DNA of 64,000 bases. Source: Novosphingobium sp. GTDB lineage: Bacteria > Pseudomonadota > Alphaproteobacteria > Sphingomonadales > Sphingomonadaceae. The stretch is from positions 434,001-498,000 of the forward strand of contig NZ_JAUYRV010000046.1 of NCBI RefSeq assembly GCF_030696665.1, read 5' to 3'. Below, piece by piece: positions 17,251 through 25,099 of this stretch. Positions within the stretch are counted from its first letter, which is position 1. Each line of letters opens with the position of its first letter. The notes beneath the pieces were generated by a model. It saw only the letters and a program-made list of their open reading frames with translations, did not search any database and had not been told where the DNA came from. The position numbers and the translations under genes were made by a program.

Positions 17251-18363
17251 ATGGATCGCAGGGACTTCATCAGGGGACTGGCCGCAACCACTGCCATATT
17301 CGCCTTGCCGGGGCGCGGTGGCGCAGTGGCACCGGTCAGCGATCCAGCGCTGGCGGCGTTCATCCGGGGCATGCCCAAGAGCGAATACCACGTGCATCTG
17401 GAAGGCACACTGGAAGCCGAAATGAAGTTCGCGCTGGCGAAGCGCAACGGCATGAACCTGCCCTTTGCCGATGTGGCGGCGATGAAGGCCAGCTATATCT
17501 ATCACGATCTGCCGAGCTTCCTTGCCATCTACTATGACGGAATGAAGGTTCTGCAGAAGGAACCGGACTTCTATGACCTTGCCTATGCCTATCTGGCCAA
17601 GGCGGCATCACAGAACGTGATCTATGCCGAGATGTTCTTCGATCCGCAGGAGCACCTGAAACGCGGCGTGGCGATGGCCGACATGATTGGCGGGATCACG
17701 CGGGCACGCGGGGATGCCGAGGCCAAGCTGGGAATCCGTTCGCAATTGATCCTGTGCTTTGTGCGCGATCATTCAGCGCAAAGCGCGATGGCGGCGTTGG
17801 ATGCCGCTCTGCCGTTCAAGGCCGATTTGGTGGGCGTGGGGCTGGACAGCGATGAGGCAGGCAATCCGCCCGAAAAGTTCCGCGAACACTTCGCCAAAGC
17901 GCGCGCGAACGGGTTGAAAGTGACCGCACATTGCGACGTGGACCAGACAGACACGTTGCGCAATATCCGCACCGTGCTGACCGATCTGAAGGTGGACCGG
18001 ATCGACCACGGCGGCAACATCGTACAGTCTCCCGAACTGGTGGCGATTGCCAAGGCGCGCGGCATATATTTCACGGTCTGCCCAACCTTTTCGGGCACGC
18101 TGAGACGCACTGAAAAGGTGCCGGTGGACGTCGTGCGGGCAATGATGGACGCGGGACTGAAAGTCACGATCTCGTCCGACGACCCGGCCTATATGGGCAG
18201 CGAGTACGTGGACGACGTGCTGATCCGGGCAGTAGAGCGCAGCCAACTGACGCGCGCAGAATTGATCGCGATTGCACGCAACGGGTTTGAGGCGGCGTGG
18301 CTGCCGGAAACCGACCAGTCCGCGATGCTGGCGCGGCTTGATGCTTACGTGAAGGCCGCGTGA
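17251..18363 (+). CDS. Adenosine/adenine deaminase family protein with Tat-type signal
   Basis: 370-residue amidohydrolase of the adenosine deaminase family. MDRRDFIRGLAATTAIFALP is a twin-arginine-type leader, pointing to periplasmic export. Metal ligands are visible as YHVHLEGTL (H47, H49), TAHCDVDQ (His) and SSDDPAYMGS (Asp); RIDHGGNIV carries the catalytic His. The usual HAGE motif, whose Glu donates a proton to the purine, is HCDV here, as I recall from a subgroup of family members with an HCDVDQ motif. The substrate is therefore uncertain. Start is the ATG at 17251, supported by an AGGGGGC stretch upstream. Confidence 0.82.
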   Translation: MDRRDFIRGLAATTAIFALPGRGGAVAPVSDPALAAFIRGMPKSEYHVHLEGTLEAEMKFALAKRNGMNLPFADVAAMKASYIYHDLPSFLAIYYDGMKVLQKEPDFYDLAYAYLAKAASQNVIYAEMFFDPQEHLKRGVAMADMIGGITRARGDAEAKLGIRSQLILCFVRDHSAQSAMAALDAALPFKADLVGVGLDSDEAGNPPEKFREHFAKARANGLKVTAHCDVDQTDTLRNIRTVLTDLKVDRIDHGGNIVQSPELVAIAKARGIYFTVCPTFSGTLRRTEKVPVDVVRAMMDAGLKVTISSDDPAYMGSEYVDDVLIRAVERSQLTRAELIAIARNGFEAAWLPETDQSAMLARLDAYVKAA

Positions 18364-18369
18364 CCTGCC

Positions 18370-19179
18370 TCAAGCCTCGACCAGGTTGCGCTCCATCGCT
18401 TGCAGCATTTCAGGGGTAACGCCCAGCACTTCGCGCGCATAGCGTTCCGTGTTGCCGTAGCTTTCGCGGATCGCAGCAAAGGCAGTTTCGAGGAACGGGG
18501 CTTCGACGCCCATCAGTACCCGGACGGCGGCATCGTCCATGCTGACGCCGAAGCCTTGGCGGACATGGCGTGCGCCCGCTTCGATGCGAGCTTCGGCGTT
18601 GCCGGCGGTGTTGGTGAGCAAATAGTCTGCCATGATGTCATCACCGTGGACGCCAAGCAGATCGTGAACCAAGGCAGCGGCCACACCAGTGCGGTCCTTT
18701 CCGGCGAGGCAGTGGAGCAGGCTGGGACCGTCGCGCTCGGCCAGCGCCTTCATGTACAGGCGATACGTGCCGACAAGGACCGGGCGGAAGGGAAGCGTCT
18801 GATAAAGGTTGCGCATGGCGCGGCGTGCGTCATCGGGAGTGCGGACATCGCGCGCGGCTTCCTCGTGCGCGGCGCGGCCTGCGGCGCTGGCGGTTTCGCC
18901 GGGATGGAACACGACATTTCCGGCAAATTCGGCATGGCGCAGGCAGGGGTTGGCGCGCCGCTCGCTGTCTCCGCGCAAGTCGATGACGGTGGCAATGTCC
19001 AAGGTGTGGATGCGGGCGAGGTCTTCGACGGTTGCATCGCTATGCTGGCCTGATCGCCACAGCATGCCCTTGCGCAAACGCCCGGCACGGGCAGCGTATC
19101 CGCCATAGTCCCGGAAATTGTGGATGCCCGCCATTTCGAGCACACGCGCTTCGGTTGTCGCTTCGGTCGTCGATGTCAT
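18370..19179 (-). CDS. Tyrosine-protein phosphatase (PTP, Y_phosphatase3 type)
   Basis: 269-residue phosphatase with the Cys-X5-Arg loop LHCLAGKDRTGVAAAL. The N-terminal NFRDYGGYAARAGRLRKGML WRSG block is typical of the family that includes bacterial lipid/tyrosine phosphatases. No signal peptide is seen. The start at 19179 is preceded by GGGGCG; the ORF open to 19242 would overlap the response-regulator end. It converges with the deaminase gene, six bases apart. The physiological substrate (phosphotyrosine or phosphoinositide) is not determined by sequence. Confidence 0.85.
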   Translation of the reverse strand: MTSTTEATTEARVLEMAGIHNFRDYGGYAARAGRLRKGMLWRSGQHSDATVEDLARIHTLDIATVIDLRGDSERRANPCLRHAEFAGNVVFHPGETASAAGRAAHEEAARDVRTPDDARRAMRNLYQTLPFRPVLVGTYRLYMKALAERDGPSLLHCLAGKDRTGVAAALVHDLLGVHGDDIMADYLLTNTAGNAEARIEAGARHVRQGFGVSMDDAAVRVLMGVEAPFLETAFAAIRESYGNTERYAREVLGVTPEMLQAMERNLVEA

Positions 19180-19238
19180 GGGTTCGCCCCGTTTAGCTGC
19201 GATTGCTGATGCGCGGGCGAGCGAAATGGCGCAAGGGG

Positions 19239-19628
19239 TCAATCCAGTCGGATGGCCAGCGGCTCCAGCGCGCGGGCGACAACCACGGCGGCAGGCGTAG
19301 GCTTTGGCACCAGCGTGCCGCCAAGGCTGCGCACGGCCTCGTCCATCCGATCAAGGTCGCCGGTGTGCAGGACATAGGGAATGCCCATTCCCGCCAGAGT
19401 GCGGGCAACCTGTTCGCAGGTCTGGCCCTGCCCCAGCGAGACATCGAGGATTGCGGCGGAAATCGCGTTGTTCTGCACGATGGCCAGGGCCTCGACGAGA
19501 TCAAGCGCAGTCAGCGGTTTGCAACCGGCGTCTTCGACCGCAAATTCGAGATCAAGCAGGATCAGCGGTTCGTCATCCAGCACGAGCACACGACACGGCT
19601 CGCCCGTGGAAGGAAGGATTCCGGTCAT
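19239..19628 (-). CDS. Single-domain response regulator
   Basis: 129-residue receiver domain without output domain. VLVLDDEPLILLDLE supplies the acidic pocket, SAAILDVSLGQG the phosphoacceptor (Asp62), the Thr/Ser switch is in VLHTGDLD, and VPKP the conserved lysine. It overlaps the upstream LOV kinase gene as ATGA, so it is very likely its cognate partner. Single-domain regulators next to HWE kinases in alphaproteobacteria act as phosphate sinks or feed the general stress response; which applies here is unknown. Confidence 0.9.
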   Translation of the reverse strand: MTGILPSTGEPCRVLVLDDEPLILLDLEFAVEDAGCKPLTALDLVEALAIVQNNAISAAILDVSLGQGQTCEQVARTLAGMGIPYVLHTGDLDRMDEAVRSLGGTLVPKPTPAAVVVARALEPLAIRLD

Positions 19629-20722
19629 TCTGCGTGGTCTCTCAGGGGTATGTTCAGCTTCGCCTTCAGGCCATCGCTATCCCATTCTCTCACGATACCC
19701 CCCCTAGCCATGTTGAGCATCCGGTCGACGATACCGTCGCTGCCACTGCCCATAGCCGGGGCGCCGGGAAGGCTGCCATGCTCGGTCCAATCGATGCAGA
19801 TGGCGGGGCCATCGGCCGCCCCGTTCCTGCGCCACGCGACGGAGATGTGGCCATCGTTGCTGCTGAGCGCGCCGTGCTTCAGCGCATTGACCGCCAGTTC
19901 ATGGAGCGAAAGGCCTAGCACCGAGACCGAGGCGAAATCGGAGCGCAGCCCGTTGCCTTCGAAACGGATGCGGGTGCCATCGGGATCGTAGGGCGCGAGG
20001 ACGGCGCGGATCGCCTGCCCGACTTCGACAGTGCCGCGGTGAGAATCATCCAGCGTGGTTTCATAAGCGCGGCCCAGCGCCTGAATACGCTCGTTGATCT
20101 CGCGCGCTTCGGTTTCAATCCCGCGCACGCGACCGGTGAAATTGACGATGCCGCCGATCACCGCGAACATGTTTTTCATGCGGTGGGAAAGTTCGCGCGC
20201 AAGATCGCGGGCGTGGCGCTCATCGGCGCGGGCGGCGCGTACATCGGATACGTCCCACTGGCTGCCGAGGATGTAGACCAGCTTTCCATCGGCATCGTAG
20301 ATCGGGCCGAGGTGCAGCGCGTTCCAGAACGCGGTGCCGTCCTTGCGATAGTTCATCACTTCGACCACCAGCACGTCTTCTTCAGCAATCGCCTTGCGGA
20401 TCCGGTCGAGCGTACCGCGATCACTTCGCGGACCCTGCAGGAAGCGGCAGTTGCGACCGACGATCTCATGATCATCATATCCGGTGAGTTGCCGAAACGC
20501 CTTGTTGGCAAAAACAATCGGCACATCTGACTGGTGCGGATCGCACAGGCATATCGCCATGCGGGTTTGGGCCATAGCCTGTTCGAACAGCACGCCGGAC
20601 GCTCCTGCGAAGGTATCTTCAGGATGCTCTGCGCGGGCGCGCGCGGCGGTGGTATCAAACGCGGTGTGAGCCTGGTCATTCAGGCCAGTTTCAGGGACGC
20701 TGTTGGGAAAATTTCTGTTCAT
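19625..20722 (-). CDS. Blue-light LOV-domain HWE histidine kinase
   Basis: 365-residue soluble sensor kinase. Residues 45-160 form a LOV (PAS) domain: GRNCRFLQG carries the flavin-adduct cysteine (C92), and YILGSQWDVSD has the conserved flavin-contacting Gln (Q155). The dimerisation helix ELSHRMKNMFAVIG holds the phosphoacceptor His180. ALKHGALSS is the N-box, and ICIDWTEHG contains the W-X-E of HWE kinases. The protein should form a flavin-cysteinyl adduct in blue light and alter autophosphorylation. It is coupled to the downstream single-domain regulator. I found no convincing EcfG promoter in the 72 bp upstream. Confidence 0.92.
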   Translation of the reverse strand: MNRNFPNSVPETGLNDQAHTAFDTTAARARAEHPEDTFAGASGVLFEQAMAQTRMAICLCDPHQSDVPIVFANKAFRQLTGYDDHEIVGRNCRFLQGPRSDRGTLDRIRKAIAEEDVLVVEVMNYRKDGTAFWNALHLGPIYDADGKLVYILGSQWDVSDVRAARADERHARDLARELSHRMKNMFAVIGGIVNFTGRVRGIETEAREINERIQALGRAYETTLDDSHRGTVEVGQAIRAVLAPYDPDGTRIRFEGNGLRSDFASVSVLGLSLHELAVNALKHGALSSNDGHISVAWRRNGAADGPAICIDWTEHGSLPGAPAMGSGSDGIVDRMLNMARGGIVREWDSDGLKAKLNIPLRDHAE

Positions 20723-20794
20723 ATCAATGGTGCCTGACCACCGAAATGCAGTTCCTAAAGCTTGGTTCCATGAAATGTGATTAAATTCACAGTG

Positions 20795-21229
20795 TCACTG
20801 CCGTTCGCGTGGAATGATGGCCAGCGTAAAGCGCGAAATGCAGACGAGCTTGCCAGCTTCATCCTCAATCCTGATGGACCAGACGTGCGTGGTGCGGCCT
20901 AAGGCTTCGGGCCGCGCGGTGGCATAGACCCAGCCTTCGCGCACGGGGCGCAAGTGGTTGGCGTTGATTTCCATGCCCACGCCGAGGAACTTTTCCGGGT
21001 CCACGACCATCGCGCCCGCCATTGATCCGAGCGTTTCGGCCAGCGCAACAGAAGCGCCACCGTGGAGCCTGCCGAATGGCTGATGCGTGCGGTGATCGAC
21101 CGGCATGCGCGCGCGAATCCAGTCCGGCCCGCAATCGACGAACTCGATGCCGAGGTGCGCGGGCATGGACGAACTGCCAAGCTTCGTCAGCCGCTCCATC
21201 GACGGCATGACGCCATCCCACCAGATCAT
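20795..21229 (-). CDS. Hotdog-fold thioesterase (PaaI/YdiI-like)
   Basis: 144-residue hotdog protein. FGRLHGGASVALAETLGS is the typical motif, with the Glu acting as general base in this family. The N-terminal PAHLGIEFVDCGPDWIRARM and the C-terminal strand pattern agree. It probably hydrolyses an acyl- or aroyl-CoA thioester. Its start overlaps the stop of the M20 hydrolase as ATGA, so the pair is co-translated. The specific CoA substrate cannot be read from the sequence. Confidence 0.85.
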   Translation of the reverse strand: MIWWDGVMPSMERLTKLGSSSMPAHLGIEFVDCGPDWIRARMPVDHRTHQPFGRLHGGASVALAETLGSMAGAMVVDPEKFLGVGMEINANHLRPVREGWVYATARPEALGRTTHVWSIRIEDEAGKLVCISRFTLAIIPRERQ

Positions 21230-22428
21230 GCGGCAAAGCCCTCTGCCAGAAACCGTTGCGCGCAGCCTGCCAGAACGGCGGTGCCAAGCGGGAGGACGCT
21301 TTCATCCACCATCATGCGCGTGGAATGGATCGAGCAGCACGAGCGCCAGTCCGCGCCTTCGTGCGCGACGCCGAGGAAGAACATCGCGCCGGGGACTTTT
21401 TCCAGCACATAGGAGAAGTCCTCCGCGCCCATGATCGGCGCATCAAGGCGGTGGAATCCGCCATCGCCGCTGATGGCATGCACCACCTTCTCGCCCAGAT
21501 CGACCGCGCGGGCATCGCAAACGGTGACCGGGAAGCCGGGGGTGATGGTGACCGTGGCGGTCATGCCGTGGGCCTGCGCGATATGCGTGGCGGCCTGATC
21601 CAGCACTTCGCGAAGGCGGGCGCGGTTGGTGGGGGAAAGCGTGCGCAAGGTGCCGCGCATCGCCACACTGTCGGCGATGACATTGTGCGCGGTGCCCGCC
21701 TCGATCTTTGCCACAGTGGCAACCACCGGATCGCTGACCGGGAACTTGCGCGTGACGAGGGCCTGCAACGCAGTGACGATCTCGCAGGCCACGGGCACCG
21801 GATCGAGCGCATCGTGCGGCATCGAGGCATGGCCACCGCGCCCTTCGACCAAGATGTCGAACTGGTCGGCTGAGGCGAGCAGTGCGCCCGCTTTGCCAGC
21901 GACCAGCCCGTGGGGGCTGTTGGGCATGATGTGAAGCGCAAAGGCAGCATCGGGCAGTGGATCGATCAACCCATCGTCGAGCATGAAGCGCGCGCCGTGG
22001 TAGCCCTCTTCCCCCGGTTGGAACATGAACTGCACTTCGCCTGCCAGTTCGTCGGCACGCGCGCAGAGCAGTTCGGCAGCCCCTGCCAGCATGGCGGTGT
22101 GGGTATCGTGGCCGCAGGCGTGCATCGCGCCGGGGATGGTCGAGGCAAAATCGAGGCCCGTCTGCTCGGTCATCGGCAGCGCGTCCATGTCGCCGCGCAG
22201 CAGGACTCTTCGGCCTGCGCCTGCCCTGCCTTTCAGTGTGGCGACGAGGCCGGTGGTCGATGGCCCCTCGCGCCATTCGAGCGGCAGATGGGCAAGTGCT
22301 GAACGCACCTTGTCGCGCGTTTTGGGCGTGTGCAGGCCGAGTTCCGGCTCCGCGTGGATGGCGCGGCGCAGGGCGACGATGGCGTCGGCATGCCGGTGCG
22401 CCTGTTCGAGCAGTTCGTGATGAAGCAT
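21226..22428 (-). CDS. M20-family amidohydrolase (hippurate hydrolase/aminoacylase-like)
   Basis: 400-residue zinc hydrolase of the M20D group, which cleaves N-acyl amino acids or hippurate. MHACGHDTHTAML and MFQPGEEGYHGARFM carry metal ligands, VEGRGGHASMPHDALDPV is the dimerisation-domain motif with catalytic His, and APIMGAEDFSYVLEKVPG the C-terminal ligand region. No signal peptide is seen, so it is cytoplasmic. The start at 22428 has GAGG upstream; the ORF extension to 22509 would be Arg-rich and atypical. Divergent from the thiolase gene across 133 bp. Confidence 0.88.
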   Translation of the reverse strand: MLHHELLEQAHRHADAIVALRRAIHAEPELGLHTPKTRDKVRSALAHLPLEWREGPSTTGLVATLKGRAGAGRRVLLRGDMDALPMTEQTGLDFASTIPGAMHACGHDTHTAMLAGAAELLCARADELAGEVQFMFQPGEEGYHGARFMLDDGLIDPLPDAAFALHIMPNSPHGLVAGKAGALLASADQFDILVEGRGGHASMPHDALDPVPVACEIVTALQALVTRKFPVSDPVVATVAKIEAGTAHNVIADSVAMRGTLRTLSPTNRARLREVLDQAATHIAQAHGMTATVTITPGFPVTVCDARAVDLGEKVVHAISGDGGFHRLDAPIMGAEDFSYVLEKVPGAMFFLGVAHEGADWRSCCSIHSTRMMVDESVLPLGTAVLAGCAQRFLAEGFAA

Positions 22429-22561
22429 GGGGCCTCGCTGTGTGGATGTTCGCGAGGCTGGCAGGTTGCAGCGCCGCTGTCGAGCCTGCCGGTTAAGGGT
22501 TGCACACACGCGCTCCTTGCGTTAATCGAGCGATTAAACAAGCCCAGCGGGAGAGTCAGCA

Positions 22562-23809
22562 ATGCCTGAAGCCTATATCATCGACGCCGTCCGCACCCCA
22601 CGCGGAGTTGGCAAGCCCGGCAAGGGCGCGCTTTCGCATCTGCATCCGCAGCATCTTGCGGCAACGGTGCTCAAGGCGCTGAAAGACCGCAACAATCTTG
22701 ATACGGCAACGGTGGACGACATCATCTGGTCAACCTCGTCACAGGTGGGCAAGCAGGGCGGCGACCTTGGCCGCATGTCCGCGCTGGCAGCGGGATATGA
22801 CATCTCGGCCAGCGGCACGACTCTGGATCGCTTCTGCGGCGGCGGCATCACTTCGGTGAACCTTGCCTGCGCTTCGGTCATGTCTGGCATGGAAGATTGC
22901 GTGATTGCGGGTGGCACCGAAATGATGAGCTTCCACGCCACGCACGGTGCAGAGCAGGCCAACGCCGGGATCAAGCCATTGGGCATGGGATCGGGCAACA
23001 TGGCATTGGACGCGATCCACCCGCAATCGCATCAGGGCGTATGCGGTGATGCCATCGCCAGCATCGAAGGCATCAGCCGCGAGGCGCTCGACGGGCTGGC
23101 TCTGGTCAGCCAGCAGCGCGCCGACATGGCGATCAAGGAAGGCCGCTTTGCCAAATCGGTCGTGCCGGTGCTGAACGAGGACGGATCGGTCGCGCTGGAC
23201 CGTGAGGAGTTCCCCCGCCCCGAAACCACTGCCGAGGGTCTGGCCGGACTGAAGCCAAGCTTTGCCGGGCTGGCCGACTTTGACCTTGGCGGCACCACAT
23301 TCCGCAAGCAGATCAACCGCCGTTACCCCGACGTGGAAATTCAGCACTTCCACCATGCGGGCAATTCCTCGGGCGTGGTCGATGGCGCGGCGGCACTGCT
23401 GATCGTCTCGCCCGCCTATGCCGAAAAGCACGGGATGAAGCCGCGTGCGCGCATCGTGGCCTATGCCAATCAGGGCGACGATCCCACGCTGATGCTCAAC
23501 GCGCCGGTTCCAGCGGCGAAGAAGGTTCTGGCCAAGGCGGGCCTGACCAAGGACGACATCGACGTCTGGGAGATCAACGAAGCCTTCGCCGTGGTTGCCG
23601 AAAAGTTCATCCGAGATCTGGAACTGGACCGCTCGAAGGTGAACATCAATGGCGGCGCGATGGCGCTGGGCCACCCTATCGGCGCAACCGGTTCCATCCT
23701 GATCGGCACTGCGTTGGATGAACTGGAGCGGTCTGGCGGGCGCTATGGCCTGATTACGATGTGCGCGGCGGGCGGGATGGCCCCGGCCATCGTAATCGAG
23801 CGCATCTGA
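22562..23809 (+). CDS. Acetyl-CoA C-acyltransferase (thiolase)
   Basis: 415-residue thiolase. The acyl-binding cysteine is C92 in DRFCGGGITS, the His motif is NGGAMALGHPIGATG, and the C-terminal general-acid Cys lies in ITMCAAGGMAPA. NEAFAVVAEKF is another conserved block. It catalyses thiolytic cleavage or Claisen condensation of acyl-CoA in fatty-acid or short-chain metabolism. No fadB-type partner is adjacent, so chain-length role is open. Length and motifs are complete. A hairpin terminator follows. Confidence 0.92.
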   Translation: MPEAYIIDAVRTPRGVGKPGKGALSHLHPQHLAATVLKALKDRNNLDTATVDDIIWSTSSQVGKQGGDLGRMSALAAGYDISASGTTLDRFCGGGITSVNLACASVMSGMEDCVIAGGTEMMSFHATHGAEQANAGIKPLGMGSGNMALDAIHPQSHQGVCGDAIASIEGISREALDGLALVSQQRADMAIKEGRFAKSVVPVLNEDGSVALDREEFPRPETTAEGLAGLKPSFAGLADFDLGGTTFRKQINRRYPDVEIQHFHHAGNSSGVVDGAAALLIVSPAYAEKHGMKPRARIVAYANQGDDPTLMLNAPVPAAKKVLAKAGLTKDDIDVWEINEAFAVVAEKFIRDLELDRSKVNINGGAMALGHPIGATGSILIGTALDELERSGGRYGLITMCAAGGMAPAIVIERI

Positions 23810-23833
23810 CAGACAAATTGCGAATGAAACCAT

Positions 23834-23860
23834 AAGCCCGCCGATTATTTCGGCGGGCTT
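23834..23860 (+). terminator. Hairpin after the thiolase gene
   Basis: An 11-bp perfect stem, AAGCCCGCCGA (23834-23844) with TCGGCGGGCTT (23850-23860), around a 5-nt loop, 25 bp past the thiolase stop. The run after it (GTAACTTG) is poor in T, so it could be a weak intrinsic terminator. It lies immediately before the possible GTG start (23868) of the next gene. Confidence 0.7.
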
Positions 23861-23867
23861 GTAACTT

Positions 23868-24926
23868 GTGACATTGCAAAGCATCAATGTTGCTGCCAAT
23901 CGTCACCCAGATATGCTGCCAGTTGCCCGCGCCCTATTCAGACCCGTTCGCGGCAGGCTGACCGCCTATTCGCTTGCCGTGCTCTTCGCTCTGATAGCAA
24001 CCGTCGCCCGGTTTGCCGCAGATCATTTGCTGCCGCCCGGCTTCCCGTTCCTGACGTTCTTTCCGGCGGTGATCATCGCCGCGTTTCTGGGCGGGCGCGG
24101 TCCCGGCACGGTTTGCGGGGTGCTCAGCCTGCTGGCTTCGTGGTATTATTTCATCCCCCCGATCGAGAGTTTCGCGCTGAGCGTTCCGGTGGCGACAGCG
24201 CTGCTGTTCTTCACAGCTGTGGTGGTGGTTGATGTTCTGCTGATCGATGGATTGCAGCAAAGGCAGGCAAGGCTGGAGGACAGCCAGCGCCAGCTTTCCG
24301 CGATGGCCGACCAGCAAACCCTGCTGTTCAAGGAACTGCAGCACCGGGTGGCCAATAACCTCGCCTCTGTTTCATCGATGCTGCGCCTGCAACGACGCCA
24401 GATTGAGCGTGATCCGGCGTCTGCCATGCGCATTCTGGAAAGCGCGGATACCCGGATCGAATTGATGGGCCGGGTGCACCGCCAGCTTTACGATCCCGCT
24501 GCGCGTGAATTGGCCGTGCCTGAACAGATCGAAAGCGTGGTGCGCCATGCGCAGGAAGTGGCCGACGCCAGCCATGTGACGATAAACGTCGATGCGGTTG
24601 ACGCGCGCATTGCGGTGGACCGCATGATGACCCTGATGCTGCTGGTAACCGAAGTGCTGAACAATTCGATCAAGCACGCCTTTTCTGAGGGGGAACCGGG
24701 CGAAGTGCGGCTGACGCTTGAGCGCAGCGGCAATAGCCGCCTGCGCCTGACCATCGCCGACAATGGGAAGGGCTTTGATCCGGCCAGCGGAAACGAGGCC
24801 CCGCGCCATCGCGGATTGGGCACGACGATTATCAAGGGCTTCGTCTCGCAACTTGGCGGCGAAGTGACCACCGACAGCCGCAATGGCGTGACGACAGTCG
24901 TGGAGTTTCCCGAAAACGCGGATTGA
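23868..24926 (+). CDS. Membrane sensor histidine kinase (DUF4118 + HisKA_2)
   Basis: 352 residues if begun at GTG 23868, or 337 from ATG 23913; neither has a good ribosome site. Residues 35-130 hold four hydrophobic segments resembling the DUF4118 domain of KdpD (LLPPGFPFLTFFPAVIIAAF, SWYYFIPPIESF). A short coiled coil follows, then the HisKA_2 helix ELQHRVANNLASVSSML with phosphoacceptor His159, the N-box VLNNSIKHAFSE and G-boxes IADNGKGFDP and HRGLGTTIIKGF. No response regulator is adjacent. The signal is unknown; DUF4118 segments are often linked to membrane or potassium sensing, which is only an analogy. Confidence 0.83.
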   Translation: MTLQSINVAANRHPDMLPVARALFRPVRGRLTAYSLAVLFALIATVARFAADHLLPPGFPFLTFFPAVIIAAFLGGRGPGTVCGVLSLLASWYYFIPPIESFALSVPVATALLFFTAVVVVDVLLIDGLQQRQARLEDSQRQLSAMADQQTLLFKELQHRVANNLASVSSMLRLQRRQIERDPASAMRILESADTRIELMGRVHRQLYDPAARELAVPEQIESVVRHAQEVADASHVTINVDAVDARIAVDRMMTLMLLVTEVLNNSIKHAFSEGEPGEVRLTLERSGNSRLRLTIADNGKGFDPASGNEAPRHRGLGTTIIKGFVSQLGGEVTTDSRNGVTTVVEFPENAD

Positions 24927-24972
24927 GCGGGGTTTGGGGATTTACAGGCCGAATGACACAATATCACCCCGT

Positions 24973-25060
24973 CACCCGTTCGTGTCGAGCCATTACCCGT
25001 TCGTGTCGAGCGAAGTCGAGACATCGCGCAACGTGTCTCGACTCCGCTCGACACGAACGG
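24973..25060. repeat. REP-like palindrome with an extra direct half-copy
   Basis: Arms at 24997-25023 and 25034-25060, 27 bp each with one mismatch, enclose a 10-nt loop. The core is GTTCGTGTCGAGCG. A partial direct copy (ACCCGTTCGTGTCGAGC, 24974-24990) precedes it. The element sits between the kinase stop and the M28 peptidase stop, i.e. between convergent genes. As I recall, this sequence type occurs many times in sphingomonad genomes as an interspersed palindromic element. It may end transcripts from both sides. Confidence 0.8.
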
Positions 25061-25099
25061 AATGGTGTGATGGCTTTGGGTTAGAATGCCATTCTCGTT

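Noticed and set aside
20723..20794. EcfG-type general stress promoter upstream of the LOV kinase
   Set aside because: GGAAC elements are present but no CGTT-type -10 sits at a 16-17 bp spacing.
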